Shown here: piece by piece, positions 42,184 through 49,163 of the stretch | Position numbering within the stretch: the stretch's first letter is position 1 | Layout: each line of letters starts with the position of its first letter | Assembly (NCBI GenBank): GCA_013619105.1 | Contig: JABXKU010000010.1 | Location: 1-49,163, forward strand | DNA length: 49,163 bases | Reading direction: 5' to 3' | Source: Desulfuromonadales bacterium | Lineage (GTDB): Bacteria > Desulfobacterota > Desulfuromonadia > Desulfuromonadales > Syntrophotaleaceae | The notes under the pieces: model-generated | Databases searched by the model: none | Seen by the model: the letters and a program-made list of their open reading frames with translations, nothing else | Told to the model about the DNA's origin: nothing | Made by a program: the position numbers and the translations under genes

Positions 42184-42217
42184 AAGTGAGCGAAGCGAAC
42201 GGGCGCGAGATGGTTTT

Positions 42218-42808
42218 TTACTTATCCTTCCTCGGCGGGTTGAACTGGGGAAAGGGGTAGCGGGACCCCGCGATCTTCTCCTGCAGCTTGAGAATCCCTT
42301 CCAGAAGTCCCTCCGGCCGTGGCGGACAGCCGGGAACGTAGACATCCACCGGAATCAGCTTGTCCACGCCTTCCACCACGACGTAGTTCTCCTCGCCGGC
42401 AAAGGGCCCGCCGGAAATAGCACAATTGCCCATGGCGATCACCCACTTGGGCGCCGCCATCTGTTCGTAAAGGGTGATCACAGCCGGTGCCATCTTGCGG
42501 TTTACCGTGCCAGCCACGATCAACAGATCGCATTGGCGGGGGGAGGGCCGAAAAACCTCCGCCCCGTAGCGGGCCATGTCAAAGCGGGCCATGCCCAGAG
42601 CCATCATTTCGATGGCGCAGCAGGCCAGGCCGAAGGTCAGCGGCCAGAGGGAATTAGCCCGGCAGAGATTGAAGAACTTATCCACCAGTTCCAGCTGCAT
42701 CAGCGGTTGCTCCGTTGGGTCGGCGTGGTAGATGCCGGCTCGCTCCCGCTGCTTGGCCAGTTCGGCGTAGCTATGGGTCCTCAGTCGGCTTGGCCGTTTT
42801 TCTTCCAC
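42218..42808 (-). CDS. nuoB: Complex I subunit B
   Basis: A 196-aa subunit carrying cluster N2. The four Cys ligands are seen in [13 protein letters not shown] (adjacent pair), MGNCAISGG and [15 protein letters not shown]. Start is GTG 42808 with AAAGGAG seven bases upstream; it overlaps nuoA by 28 nt. Confidence 0.96.
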   Translation of the reverse strand: MEEKRPSRLRTHSYAELAKQRERAGIYHADPTEQPLMQLELVDKFFNLCRANSLWPLTFGLACCAIEMMALGMARFDMARYGAEVFRPSPRQCDLLIVAGTVNRKMAPAVITLYEQMAAPKWVIAMGNCAISGGPFAGEENYVVVEGVDKLIPVDVYVPGCPPRPEGLLEGILKLQEKIAGSRYPFPQFNPPRKDK

Positions 42809-43173
42809 GAGAAAACTCCTTTTGCCCAGGCGTAGATGATGGCCAGGGAGAGGATGCCGACAAACAGGAACAGCTCGGTCACTCCACGCAGCCCGGAAAC
42901 CGTGTCGTAGGCGGCAGCGACGGGAAACAGGAAGAGAATGTCCACGTCAAAAGCGAGAAACATCAAGGCATAGAGGTAATAGCTGATATGAAAGCGGATC
43001 TCCCAGGCCGAGCCGTAGGGATCCATGCCGCACTCGTACGTTGCGCGGGTTTTTCCCTCAATGGCGCGCGGGCTGACCAGCCAGGAGATGGCCACCTGGC
43101 CCACGGCCGCCGCCAGCCCGACGAGCAGGAACACCAGGACGTACATGTAGTCGAGAAGATGCTGTTCGGTCAT
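42781..43173 (-). CDS. nuoA: Complex I subunit A
   Basis: A 130-aa membrane subunit with three helices. Signature: [46 protein letters not shown], containing the Cys of the flexible loop and the acidic FDVDI. Start ATG 43173 ([13 protein letters not shown]) precedes the first helix; a longer frame upstream adds 51 residues of poor quality. The upstream ribosome site is weak. First gene of the nuo operon; a possible -10 TAGAAT lies about 40 bp before the start, without a good -35. Confidence 0.92.
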   Translation of the reverse strand: MTEQHLLDYMYVLVFLLVGLAAAVGQVAISWLVSPRAIEGKTRATYECGMDPYGSAWEIRFHISYYLYALMFLAFDVDILFLFPVAAAYDTVSGLRGVTELFLFVGILSLAIIYAWAKGVFSWKKNGQAD

Positions 43174-43458
43174 CACCGTGCCTATAAATGTAATATCTTC
43201 AGGATGATATTCTAGCGTAAAAGAAAAAGGTTGCATGGGAACGGGCGTACTTTTCCTTGGATGCGGTGAAATAATCGCAAGGAGGCCGCTGACGAGGCAA
43301 GGGGGCGCTGATAATGATCTGGTCAATGTTAGAATAGCGTTGAGGTTACATAAATGAGCTACCGGTATTACGATTGATTATGCTATATGTAAAAAACACC
43401 TACTGGGGATAGGGCGCCGCGATGGGCCGCAATTGTCTTAACATGGAAGGAGTTGGGC

Positions 43459-43659
43459 ATGGCTTTCGGTTTTGGTCGGGGAAAAGGTAAGGGCCCGGGA
43501 CGTCGATCGGGGCGAGGTGGCCCTGGCGGAGACTGCATCTGCCCAAGCTGCAAACTCAACTTGCCTCATGAACCCGGCAAGCCTTGTTTTGAGCGTTTCT
43601 GCCCTGCTTGCGGTTCGCCCATGAGTCGTTCGTTTTGTGATAACAAGTTTCGAGAGTAG
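43459..43659 (+). CDS. Small zinc-ribbon protein
   Basis: A 66-aa protein from ATG 43459 (GGAAGGAG upstream). A Gly/Arg-rich N-terminus (GFGRGKGKGPGRRSGRGG) precedes a zinc ribbon, CICPSCKLNLPHEPGKPC and FCPACGSPMSRS. Similar small proteins occur in anaerobes near metal or Fe-S cofactor genes, and this one lies 3 nt before the CDF-NifX fusion gene. Function unknown. Confidence 0.75.
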   Translation: MAFGFGRGKGKGPGRRSGRGGPGGDCICPSCKLNLPHEPGKPCFERFCPACGSPMSRSFCDNKFRE

Positions 43660-43662
43660 GCG

Positions 43663-44967
43663 ATGACTGGCAATGCTTTTGAGCATAAAAACAGGCTAGC
43701 CCTACAGCGGGGGCAGCGAGTCGCTCTGGTCGCTACCTTGGCGACCCTGTTGTTGGTGCTGCTCAAAGCCCTGGCTGGCTGGCATTATAGGGCACCGGTT
43801 CTGGTGGCCGACGCCTTTCACAGCGGCGCCGACCTGTTGGCCATCTTTGCCAGTTATTTTGGTCTCTGGTTGGCGGGGAAAAAAAAGAGTGCCCGCTTCC
43901 CGTATGGTTTATACAAGGCCGAAACCCTGATTACCCTGTTGGTTGGCGGCCTGATTGTTTGGGCCGGTTTTGAACTGCTGATAGAGGGTTGGGCCAAGGT
44001 GCAGGGAGTGAGCGAACCAGTCAGTTTTCCCCTGGTACCGCTTTTGGTCAGTGGTCTGTCGGTAGTCATCTCTTGCGGCATCGCTGTTAAGGAGCGCCAA
44101 GTCGGCCGGGCCATCAATTCCCCATCGCTGCTGGCCAATGCTGGTGAATCTTTTCTCGATGTCGCCACCTCGGTGGTGGTGCTGGCCGGTCTGCTGCTTA
44201 GCTACTGGCGGCTGCCCTATGTCGAAGGGGCGGTTATCCTGCTCATCGCCCTGCTGGTCATCAAGCTCGGGGGCGGTAGCTGCTGGACCGCCTTTCTGCT
44301 CTTGCTCGACGCTAACCTCGATCCACAGTTGAGTTGCACCCTTGAGCAGAAAGTCAACGCCATCTACGGCGTCAAGGGCGAGAGCGAGGTCCGTATTCGC
44401 CAGGCTGGACCTTTTCACATGGTCGAATGCGTCATCTATACCCGTCCGACCCTGTCCCTGTTTCGTGCTCATGAACTGGCCGACCGGGCCGAGCAGGCCA
44501 TCGCCGCTCATTGTCCCCATGTCGAATCGGTGTTCGTGCATGTCGAACCCCTGCGTGACGAGCTCCGATCGGTCATCGTGCCGGTAGCCGAAATCAACGG
44601 TCTGCGGTCCCGTGTCCACGGCCATTTCGGCCGCGCCCCTTATTTCCTATTATTGCGCCTCAACGAACATGAGGTGGAAATCGAGGACTTTTATTTCAAC
44701 GAGTTTCTCAACGAGCCGAAGTTTATCGGTCTCAAGGTCATAAAGGCGATTATCGCCTATCGCATTGATCTGCTCTTTACTTCTAGTATCGGCGAAATCT
44801 CTTTCTATATGCTGCGGGACAATTTCGTCGATATCTATGCTGCAGAGGAAGAACAGACAGTGCAGGAAGTTATCGACCGGTTCCGCACTGGCTCCCTGCC
44901 AGCGATTACGAAGCCGACCCATTCCATCGACCAGTCCCTGGTTGAGAAGCCGCCCGAGCACCACTGA
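43663..44967 (+). CDS. CDF cation transporter fused to a NifX-like domain
   Basis: A 434-aa two-domain protein. Residues about 10-295 form a cation diffusion facilitator: six membrane segments, metal-site residues in VADAFHSGADLLA and ANAGESFLDVATSVVVLAGLL, then the cytosolic fold with VEGAVILLIALLVIKLGG...and HMVECVIYTRPTLS. From about 305 a dinitrogenase iron-molybdenum-cofactor (NifX/NifB-like) domain follows: RVHGHFGRAPYFLLLRL, LKVIKAIIAYRIDLLFTSSIGEISFYMLRDNFVDIY. CDF proteins export Zn, Fe or Mn. The added domain suggests metal or cluster sensing (inference). Confidence 0.88.
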   Translation: MTGNAFEHKNRLALQRGQRVALVATLATLLLVLLKALAGWHYRAPVLVADAFHSGADLLAIFASYFGLWLAGKKKSARFPYGLYKAETLITLLVGGLIVWAGFELLIEGWAKVQGVSEPVSFPLVPLLVSGLSVVISCGIAVKERQVGRAINSPSLLANAGESFLDVATSVVVLAGLLLSYWRLPYVEGAVILLIALLVIKLGGGSCWTAFLLLLDANLDPQLSCTLEQKVNAIYGVKGESEVRIRQAGPFHMVECVIYTRPTLSLFRAHELADRAEQAIAAHCPHVESVFVHVEPLRDELRSVIVPVAEINGLRSRVHGHFGRAPYFLLLRLNEHEVEIEDFYFNEFLNEPKFIGLKVIKAIIAYRIDLLFTSSIGEISFYMLRDNFVDIYAAEEEQTVQEVIDRFRTGSLPAITKPTHSIDQSLVEKPPEHH

Positions 44968-45026
44968 AAAAAGTCGTTGTTTATTAAGTAGCTGGTGCAC
45001 TATGGGTGATTACGGCGCGGTTAAGG

Positions 45027-45055
45027 TTGTGACAGAAACGATTTAGCGGTAGAAT
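45027..45055 (+). promoter_or_regulatory. serB promoter
   Basis: TTGTGA (45027-45032) and TAGAAT (45050-45055) are separated by 17 bp. Transcription would begin near 45062, 22 nt before the ATG and just upstream of GAAGGAG. Confidence 0.6.
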
Positions 45056-45083
45056 GACGCCATTTTTCTGAAGGAGTTGACCC

Positions 45084-46283
45084 ATGGTTAATAAAATGGT
45101 GCTTATCACCCTGATCGGCCCGGATCGCCCAGGTATTCTGGCGGCGGTTACTGGTTGTATCGCTGAAGGGGGAGCGCACATTCGCGATATCGAACAGAGC
45201 GTTACCCATACCCTGATGCTGCTGTCCCTGCTGATCGATTTTACCGCCGGCGAGAGCGATCAAAAGCCCTTGATCAAGGACCTGCTGTTTCTGGCCAAGG
45301 AACTCGGATTGCAGCTCGATTTTGAGGTGATCGAGGCGGCGGATTACGAAAAGTTACAGTCCTCCCGTTATGGCTATGTGCTGACCATGCTTGGCGATGG
45401 GGTCGATGCCGGTGCGGTGAATAAAGTGGCTGGTTTGCTCACCGATTACAGCATTAACATTGACCGTATCAACAAGTTGACTCGCGGTCAGTTGCGCTGT
45501 GTTGAGTTCTTTCTCAATGTGCCAAACAACACAGACCTTAAGGGCATGACCCGCCAGTTGCTGGCTGAGGGGGCTAGGCTCGGAATTGATATTGCGGTAC
45601 AGAAGGAAAACCTTTACCGGCGCGCCAAGCGGCTGGTGGTTCTGGACATGGATTCGACCCTGATTCAGATAGAGGTCATCGACGAACTGGCCCGCTTGGC
45701 CGGCGTTGGCGAGCAGGTAGCGGCTATTACCGAACGGGCCATGAACGGCGAACTGGACTTTCAACAGGCGCTGCGGGAACGAGTGAGTCTGTTGAAGGGG
45801 TTGCCCGCCGATGCTTTGGAGCAAGTCTATCGCGAGCTGCCCTTTACTCCCGGGGCCAAGAACCTGGTTCGGATTCTGCGTAAACTCGGTTTCAGGACCG
45901 CCGTTATTTCCGGCGGGTTTGATTTTTTTACCGATCGGCTCAAAGCCGAGCTGGGTCTCGATTATGCCTATGCCAACGATCTGGAGATCGTTGACGGTGC
46001 GGTGACCGGGCAAGTGACCGGGGCCATTGTCGACGGCGAGCGCAAAGCCGAGTTGCTGGCTGAGATCGCCGAGCGGGAAGGGATCACCCTCAGCCAGGTG
46101 ATCGCCATCGGTGACGGTGCCAACGACTTGCCGATGCTCGATCGGGCAGGCCTCGGCATCGCCTTCAACGCCAAGGCCCGAGTCCGGGAACAGGCCGACT
46201 ATCACATCAATCAGGGCAGCCTTGACTCGATCCTCTATCTGCTCGGCATTGCCGAGTGGGAGATGGCGGAGCTGACCAAGTGA
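45084..46283 (+). CDS. serB: Phosphoserine phosphatase with ACT domains
   Basis: Catalyses the last step of serine synthesis. 399 aa: an N-terminal ACT-like pair (MVLITLIGPDRPGILAAVTG and YVLTMLGDGVDAGAVNKVAGLLTDYSINI) and a HAD phosphatase from about residue 188. HAD motifs: nucleophile VVLDMDSTLIQ, motif II AVISGGFDFF, Lys in DGERKAELLAE, and GDGANDLPML. GAAGGAG precedes the ATG. sfsA overlaps its stop by 4 nt. Confidence 0.95.
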   Translation: MVNKMVLITLIGPDRPGILAAVTGCIAEGGAHIRDIEQSVTHTLMLLSLLIDFTAGESDQKPLIKDLLFLAKELGLQLDFEVIEAADYEKLQSSRYGYVLTMLGDGVDAGAVNKVAGLLTDYSINIDRINKLTRGQLRCVEFFLNVPNNTDLKGMTRQLLAEGARLGIDIAVQKENLYRRAKRLVVLDMDSTLIQIEVIDELARLAGVGEQVAAITERAMNGELDFQQALRERVSLLKGLPADALEQVYRELPFTPGAKNLVRILRKLGFRTAVISGGFDFFTDRLKAELGLDYAYANDLEIVDGAVTGQVTGAIVDGERKAELLAEIAEREGITLSQVIAIGDGANDLPMLDRAGLGIAFNAKARVREQADYHINQGSLDSILYLLGIAEWEMAELTK

Positions 46284-46975
46284 AGCTGCCAGCACCCTTG
46301 ATCGAGGGCCGGCTGGTGCGGCGTTATCAGCGCTTTTTGGCAGATGTCGAACTGGCCGACGGCAGTTTGGTTACCGCTCACACTCCCAATACCGGCAGTA
46401 TGAAGCAGTGTGCTGTGCCCGGTCACCGGGTGCTCATCTCCCAAGCCGATAACCCCAAGCGCAAGCTTAAGTTTACTCTCGAACTCATCGAGGTTAATGG
46501 CCTTTGGGTCGATACCCATACCCATCGCACCAATCGGGTGGTGGAAGAAGGCTTGCGCCAGGGCTGGATCGCTGAACTGGAAGGCTATGAGGTGACTCCC
46601 GAGCACCGATTCGGCAATAGTCGCATCGACTTTCTGCTGGAAAAGGGAGAGCAAAAGGTGCTGGTCGAGGTGAAGAACGTCACACTGATGCACGATGCGC
46701 AGCAGGCTTGTTTCCCCGATGCGGTGACGACCCGAGGCCAGAAGCACCTGCGCGAGCTAATGGCAGCGAAAGCTGAAGGCTACCGGGCGGTAATCTTTTT
46801 TCTGGTGCAGCGAGGCGAAGCGAGCAGCTTCGGTCCGGCCGACGACATCGATCCGGAATATGGCCGGCTGCTACGCGAAGCAGTGGCGCAGGGGGTGGAG
46901 GCGTTGGCCTATCGCAGCCAAGTGTCTGTTGAGGCGAATCGGGTGGGCGAGCGTTTGCCGGTGGTGCTCGACTGA
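46280..46975 (+). CDS. sfsA: SfsA family DNA/RNA nuclease-like protein
   Basis: A 231-aa protein from GTG 46280, which overlaps the serB stop (GTGA). Hallmarks are EGRLVRRYQRFLADVEL, VTAHTPNTGSMKQCAVPG, RIDFLL and VEVKNVTLMHD, the last with the Glu-x-Lys of the PD-(D/E)XK-like active centre. The family was first linked to sugar fermentation; its true role is uncertain. Confidence 0.94.
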   Translation: MKLPAPLIEGRLVRRYQRFLADVELADGSLVTAHTPNTGSMKQCAVPGHRVLISQADNPKRKLKFTLELIEVNGLWVDTHTHRTNRVVEEGLRQGWIAELEGYEVTPEHRFGNSRIDFLLEKGEQKVLVEVKNVTLMHDAQQACFPDAVTTRGQKHLRELMAAKAEGYRAVIFFLVQRGEASSFGPADDIDPEYGRLLREAVAQGVEALAYRSQVSVEANRVGERLPVVLD

Positions 46976-47026
46976 AAAGGTGAAACTTCTTTTCACGCTC
47001 AGCTAGTAAAGCCAGAGGATAACTCT

Positions 47027-48274
47027 ATGCGCGCCGTTGGCCTGATCACCGAATACAACCCTTTTCACAACGGGCATCTTCACCATCTGCGCGAAAGCCT
47101 CAAACAGGCCGATGCCGAGGTGACGGTAGCGGTGATGAGCGGTCACTTTTTGCAACGGGGCGAGCCGGCCCTGGTCGATAAGTGGCGGCGCACCGAGATG
47201 GCCTTGCGGGCCGGGGTCGATGTGGTGGTGGAACTGCCCTTTGCTTTCTCCTGCCAGAGCGCCCCCTACTTCGCCCGCGGTGCGGTTCAGTGTCTGAACG
47301 CTCTGGGGGGCGTCGAAGCTCTCTGCTTTGGCAGCGAAGTTGGTGAACTGGCGCCTCTAAAACGCTGCGTGGATCTGTTGCAAGAACATCGGGCCGAGCT
47401 TGACAGCGCAACCGCTGCTGGATTGCGCCAGGGCCTGCATTATGCCGCGGCTCGCGCCGATCTGGTGACTAAGCTGAGCCACGATGCATCGCTGAGCGAG
47501 CTGCTGCAAAGCCCCAACAACATCCTGGCTCTTGAATATCTGCAGGCCCTGCGGGATACCGCCAGCGCCATGGTCCCTTGCACCATCCCCCGCCTAGGCG
47601 CCGGTTTCCACGAGATGGAAGCCGCTGGAACTATCGCCAGCGCCACCGGAATTCGTCACCGCCTCGCCGAGGACCAGCCTGTCGCCGAATACCTACCGTC
47701 CGCCGCGGGCAGCCTGCTGCGACACGCGCTGAGCGAGGGGCTGACTTCCGACCCCGATCTGCTCCATCGCCTGCTCCTTTCCCAGATCTATCGCGGCCGC
47801 GATGCGTTGCAGAAGGTCTACCAGGTGGAGCAGGGCCTTGACCGGCGGCTGGCCGATGCCGCTCTGGAAAGTAATGGCTGGGAAGACCTGGTTGATCGGA
47901 TCAAGGTGCGGCAACTGACCCGCACCCGTGTTCAACGAATTCTCTGCTACGTGCTTAACGACGTATCCTCTGCCCTCATGGCCGATGCTCTCGAAACAGG
48001 CCCCCTCTATTTACATCTACTCGGCTGCAGCGATCGCGGCCGGCGCTTTCTTTCCGCTTCGCGCAAACAACGCTCCCTGCCATTAATCGCCAATTTCTCT
48101 CGCGTCTATGCCACTCTAAAACGTTTCTATGGTCCTGAAACAGAGAGACTCAAACAGGCTTTGGCCATGCTTGAGCTTGATCTGCGGGCCACGCGCAACT
48201 ACACCCTGTTGCTACCGGGCTGGTCCGGCGGCAATCGAAATCGGGATTTCTACCAGGATGTTATAAGGGGCTGA
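47027..48274 (+). CDS. tmcAL: tRNA(Met) cytidine acetate ligase
   Basis: Forms N4-acetylcytidine in elongator tRNA-Met from acetate and ATP. The 415-aa length and the start MRAVGLITEYNPFHNGHLHHL with the nucleotidyltransferase HxGH motif (HNGH) fit. Later blocks are VVMSG-like VAVMSGHFLQRGEPALVDKW, ALCFGSEVG, SPNNILALEYLQAL and the RVQRILCYVLN helix. AGAGGAT lies before the ATG. It ends at a strong terminator shared with the convergent gene. Confidence 0.92.
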   Translation: MRAVGLITEYNPFHNGHLHHLRESLKQADAEVTVAVMSGHFLQRGEPALVDKWRRTEMALRAGVDVVVELPFAFSCQSAPYFARGAVQCLNALGGVEALCFGSEVGELAPLKRCVDLLQEHRAELDSATAAGLRQGLHYAAARADLVTKLSHDASLSELLQSPNNILALEYLQALRDTASAMVPCTIPRLGAGFHEMEAAGTIASATGIRHRLAEDQPVAEYLPSAAGSLLRHALSEGLTSDPDLLHRLLLSQIYRGRDALQKVYQVEQGLDRRLADAALESNGWEDLVDRIKVRQLTRTRVQRILCYVLNDVSSALMADALETGPLYLHLLGCSDRGRRFLSASRKQRSLPLIANFSRVYATLKRFYGPETERLKQALAMLELDLRATRNYTLLLPGWSGGNRNRDFYQDVIRG

Positions 48275-48379
48275 TCTGAACCGAGGACAACTGTAGTGTT
48301 TGGCTTGAAAGGAGACCTCTTTGGTCCCTTCGAGGCCTTACATGATGTGGGTTTTGGAGGTTAAATCCGTGGGATAAGG

Positions 48380-48427
48380 CAGCTCTGATCGCTTCGAGGG
48401 ATATGGAAGCGATCAGAGCTGTTTTTG
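48380..48427. terminator. Bidirectional terminator of tmcAL and the TPM gene
   Basis: A 16-bp perfect stem (48380-48395 with 48406-48421, CAGCTCTGATCGCTTC) is followed by TTTTT on the plus strand. It lies between two convergent genes. The 48275-48379 stretch before it shows nothing else. Confidence 0.88.
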
Positions 48428-48441
48428 ATAGGGCGCTGCTA

Positions 48442-49074
48442 TCAGTCGATGATCAGATTGGGAAGTTCATCCGTATCGCCATCGCGAACCGGAAATTGTT
48501 CGGTAAGAAGCTCGCCGCAGCGCTCAATGGCTTGGCACAGGGCATCGCAGGCCTGGCCCCGGCGCAGACCATCGGTGACGGTGGCAACGATCTCTTGCCA
48601 GGTTTCTTTCGGTACCAGGGCGTTGATACCCCGGTCAGCCAGTACCTCGACCCGGTGTTCAAAGAGGCAGATCAGAATCAGAATTCCGGTGTTGTCGCGG
48701 GTATGATGCAACCCCTGCTCGACAAAGGACACCATGGCTTTTTCTTCAACCTCGGCGTCGATCTCCACCTCAGCAATCAACTGTTTTTTCAGTGCCGGAA
48801 TAAAGCGGACCAGCCATTTGCAGGGTAGATAAAGAAGTAGAAAGGCGGGCAGAAAGGCCCACAACGAAGCACTCCACCACCACCAGCTGAACAGAGAGGC
48901 AAAGGCCAAGGCGAAAAAACCGCCTCCGATGATCTCTGCGCGGGGGTAGTCGTAAGCCGCACCGACCACCATCGGTACGATCTCGCCGCTGGTCTGTTTT
49001 TCTGCTGCTTCGACCGCCGCCTCGATGCGCTGTTGTTCATCTGCTGAGAAGAAATTGCTGGACTTGTTCGCCAT
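48442..49074 (-). CDS. TPM domain-containing membrane protein
   Basis: A 210-aa protein. FSADEQQRIEAAVEAAEKQTSGEIVPMVVGAAYDYPRAE starts a TPM domain, which is interrupted by two membrane segments (IGGGFFALAFASLFSWWWWSASLWAFLPAFLLLYLP). It then resumes with FVEQGLHHTRDNTGILILICLFEHRVEVLADRGINALVP. TPM proteins (TLP18.3/Psb32/MOLO-1 type) have been linked to phosphatase-like or membrane-protein maintenance roles; no exact function can be given. The sequence beyond it (49075-49163) is its upstream region. Confidence 0.85.
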   Translation of the reverse strand: MANKSSNFFSADEQQRIEAAVEAAEKQTSGEIVPMVVGAAYDYPRAEIIGGGFFALAFASLFSWWWWSASLWAFLPAFLLLYLPCKWLVRFIPALKKQLIAEVEIDAEVEEKAMVSFVEQGLHHTRDNTGILILICLFEHRVEVLADRGINALVPKETWQEIVATVTDGLRRGQACDALCQAIERCGELLTEQFPVRDGDTDELPNLIID

Positions 49075-49163
49075 GCCAAGGCCCCTTGAATTCTGATTAT
49101 AAGTATTTGGAGTAGTTTATTTGCTCCGCGATTCTGCCTTAGACAGAGGGTGCTATGTTACCA

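Overview
The window looks like a chromosomal segment of a strictly anaerobic, metal- or sulfur-reducing bacterium of the Desulfuromonadales type. This is inferred from gene content: rubrerythrin and desulfoferrodoxin, a hybrid cluster protein, an LbtU-type porin, a DUF2325/DUF3793 pair, a HydB-like diaphorase, and a complex I operon without nuoEFG. No database search was possible, so all family names rest on motifs, lengths and context.

Layout. 1-1.15 kb: the 3' part of 23S rRNA, then 5S rRNA and a terminator. 1.2-4.7 kb (minus strand): oxidative and nitrosative stress genes (dfx, rbr, hcp) with tRNA-Thr between them. 4.7-5.35 kb: no recognisable gene. 5.5-9.16 kb (plus): two tandem aptamer-like elements, probably molybdenum/tungsten-cofactor riboswitches, ahead of a three-gene soluble NADH diaphorase module. 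Its last gene stops just after the first Fe-S domain of a molybdopterin oxidoreductase. 9.3-14.1 kb (minus): DUF2325/DUF3793, an LbtU-type porin and feoAB with a small Cys-rich protein; two of these units share a Fur-like dyad. 14.3-18.4 kb (plus): a TetR gene that appears leaderless and self-repressed, an internally deleted 4Fe-4S protein gene, a small HTH protein, an old-yellow-enzyme oxidoreductase and an MFS transporter. 18.4-19.0 kb: remnants of an M28 peptidase and of a chemotaxis receptor. 19.0-24.4 kb (minus): a methyltransferase and membrane or envelope genes (MscS, DUF1189, M48, two YbjQ, DUF21-CBS). 24.6-30.1 kb (minus): an intact TonB receptor, YfiR, GGDEF-EAL unit followed by a collapsed second copy of the same unit. 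30.5 kb: an EamA transporter. 31.5-43.2 kb (minus): a long nuo operon, ABCDHIJK, then two NuoL/MrpD-like subunits with a small membrane protein between them, then M and N. 43.4-49.1 kb: a zinc-ribbon protein, a CDF transporter fused to a NifX-like domain, serB, sfsA, tmcAL, and a convergent TPM-domain gene.

How it fits together. The complex I lacks its own NADH-oxidising module. The NuoE/NuoF-like genes in the window are of the soluble bifurcating hydrogenase or formate dehydrogenase type, so the membrane complex may take electrons from ferredoxin or another carrier (inference). Iron uptake and Fe-S based stress defence are prominent. Decay is frequent: one internally deleted gene, two adjacent remnants and one collapsed duplicate locus. 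The best candidates for a closer look are the tandem riboswitch with the truncated molybdo-subunit, the collapsed duplicate signalling locus, and the four-antiporter-subunit complex I.
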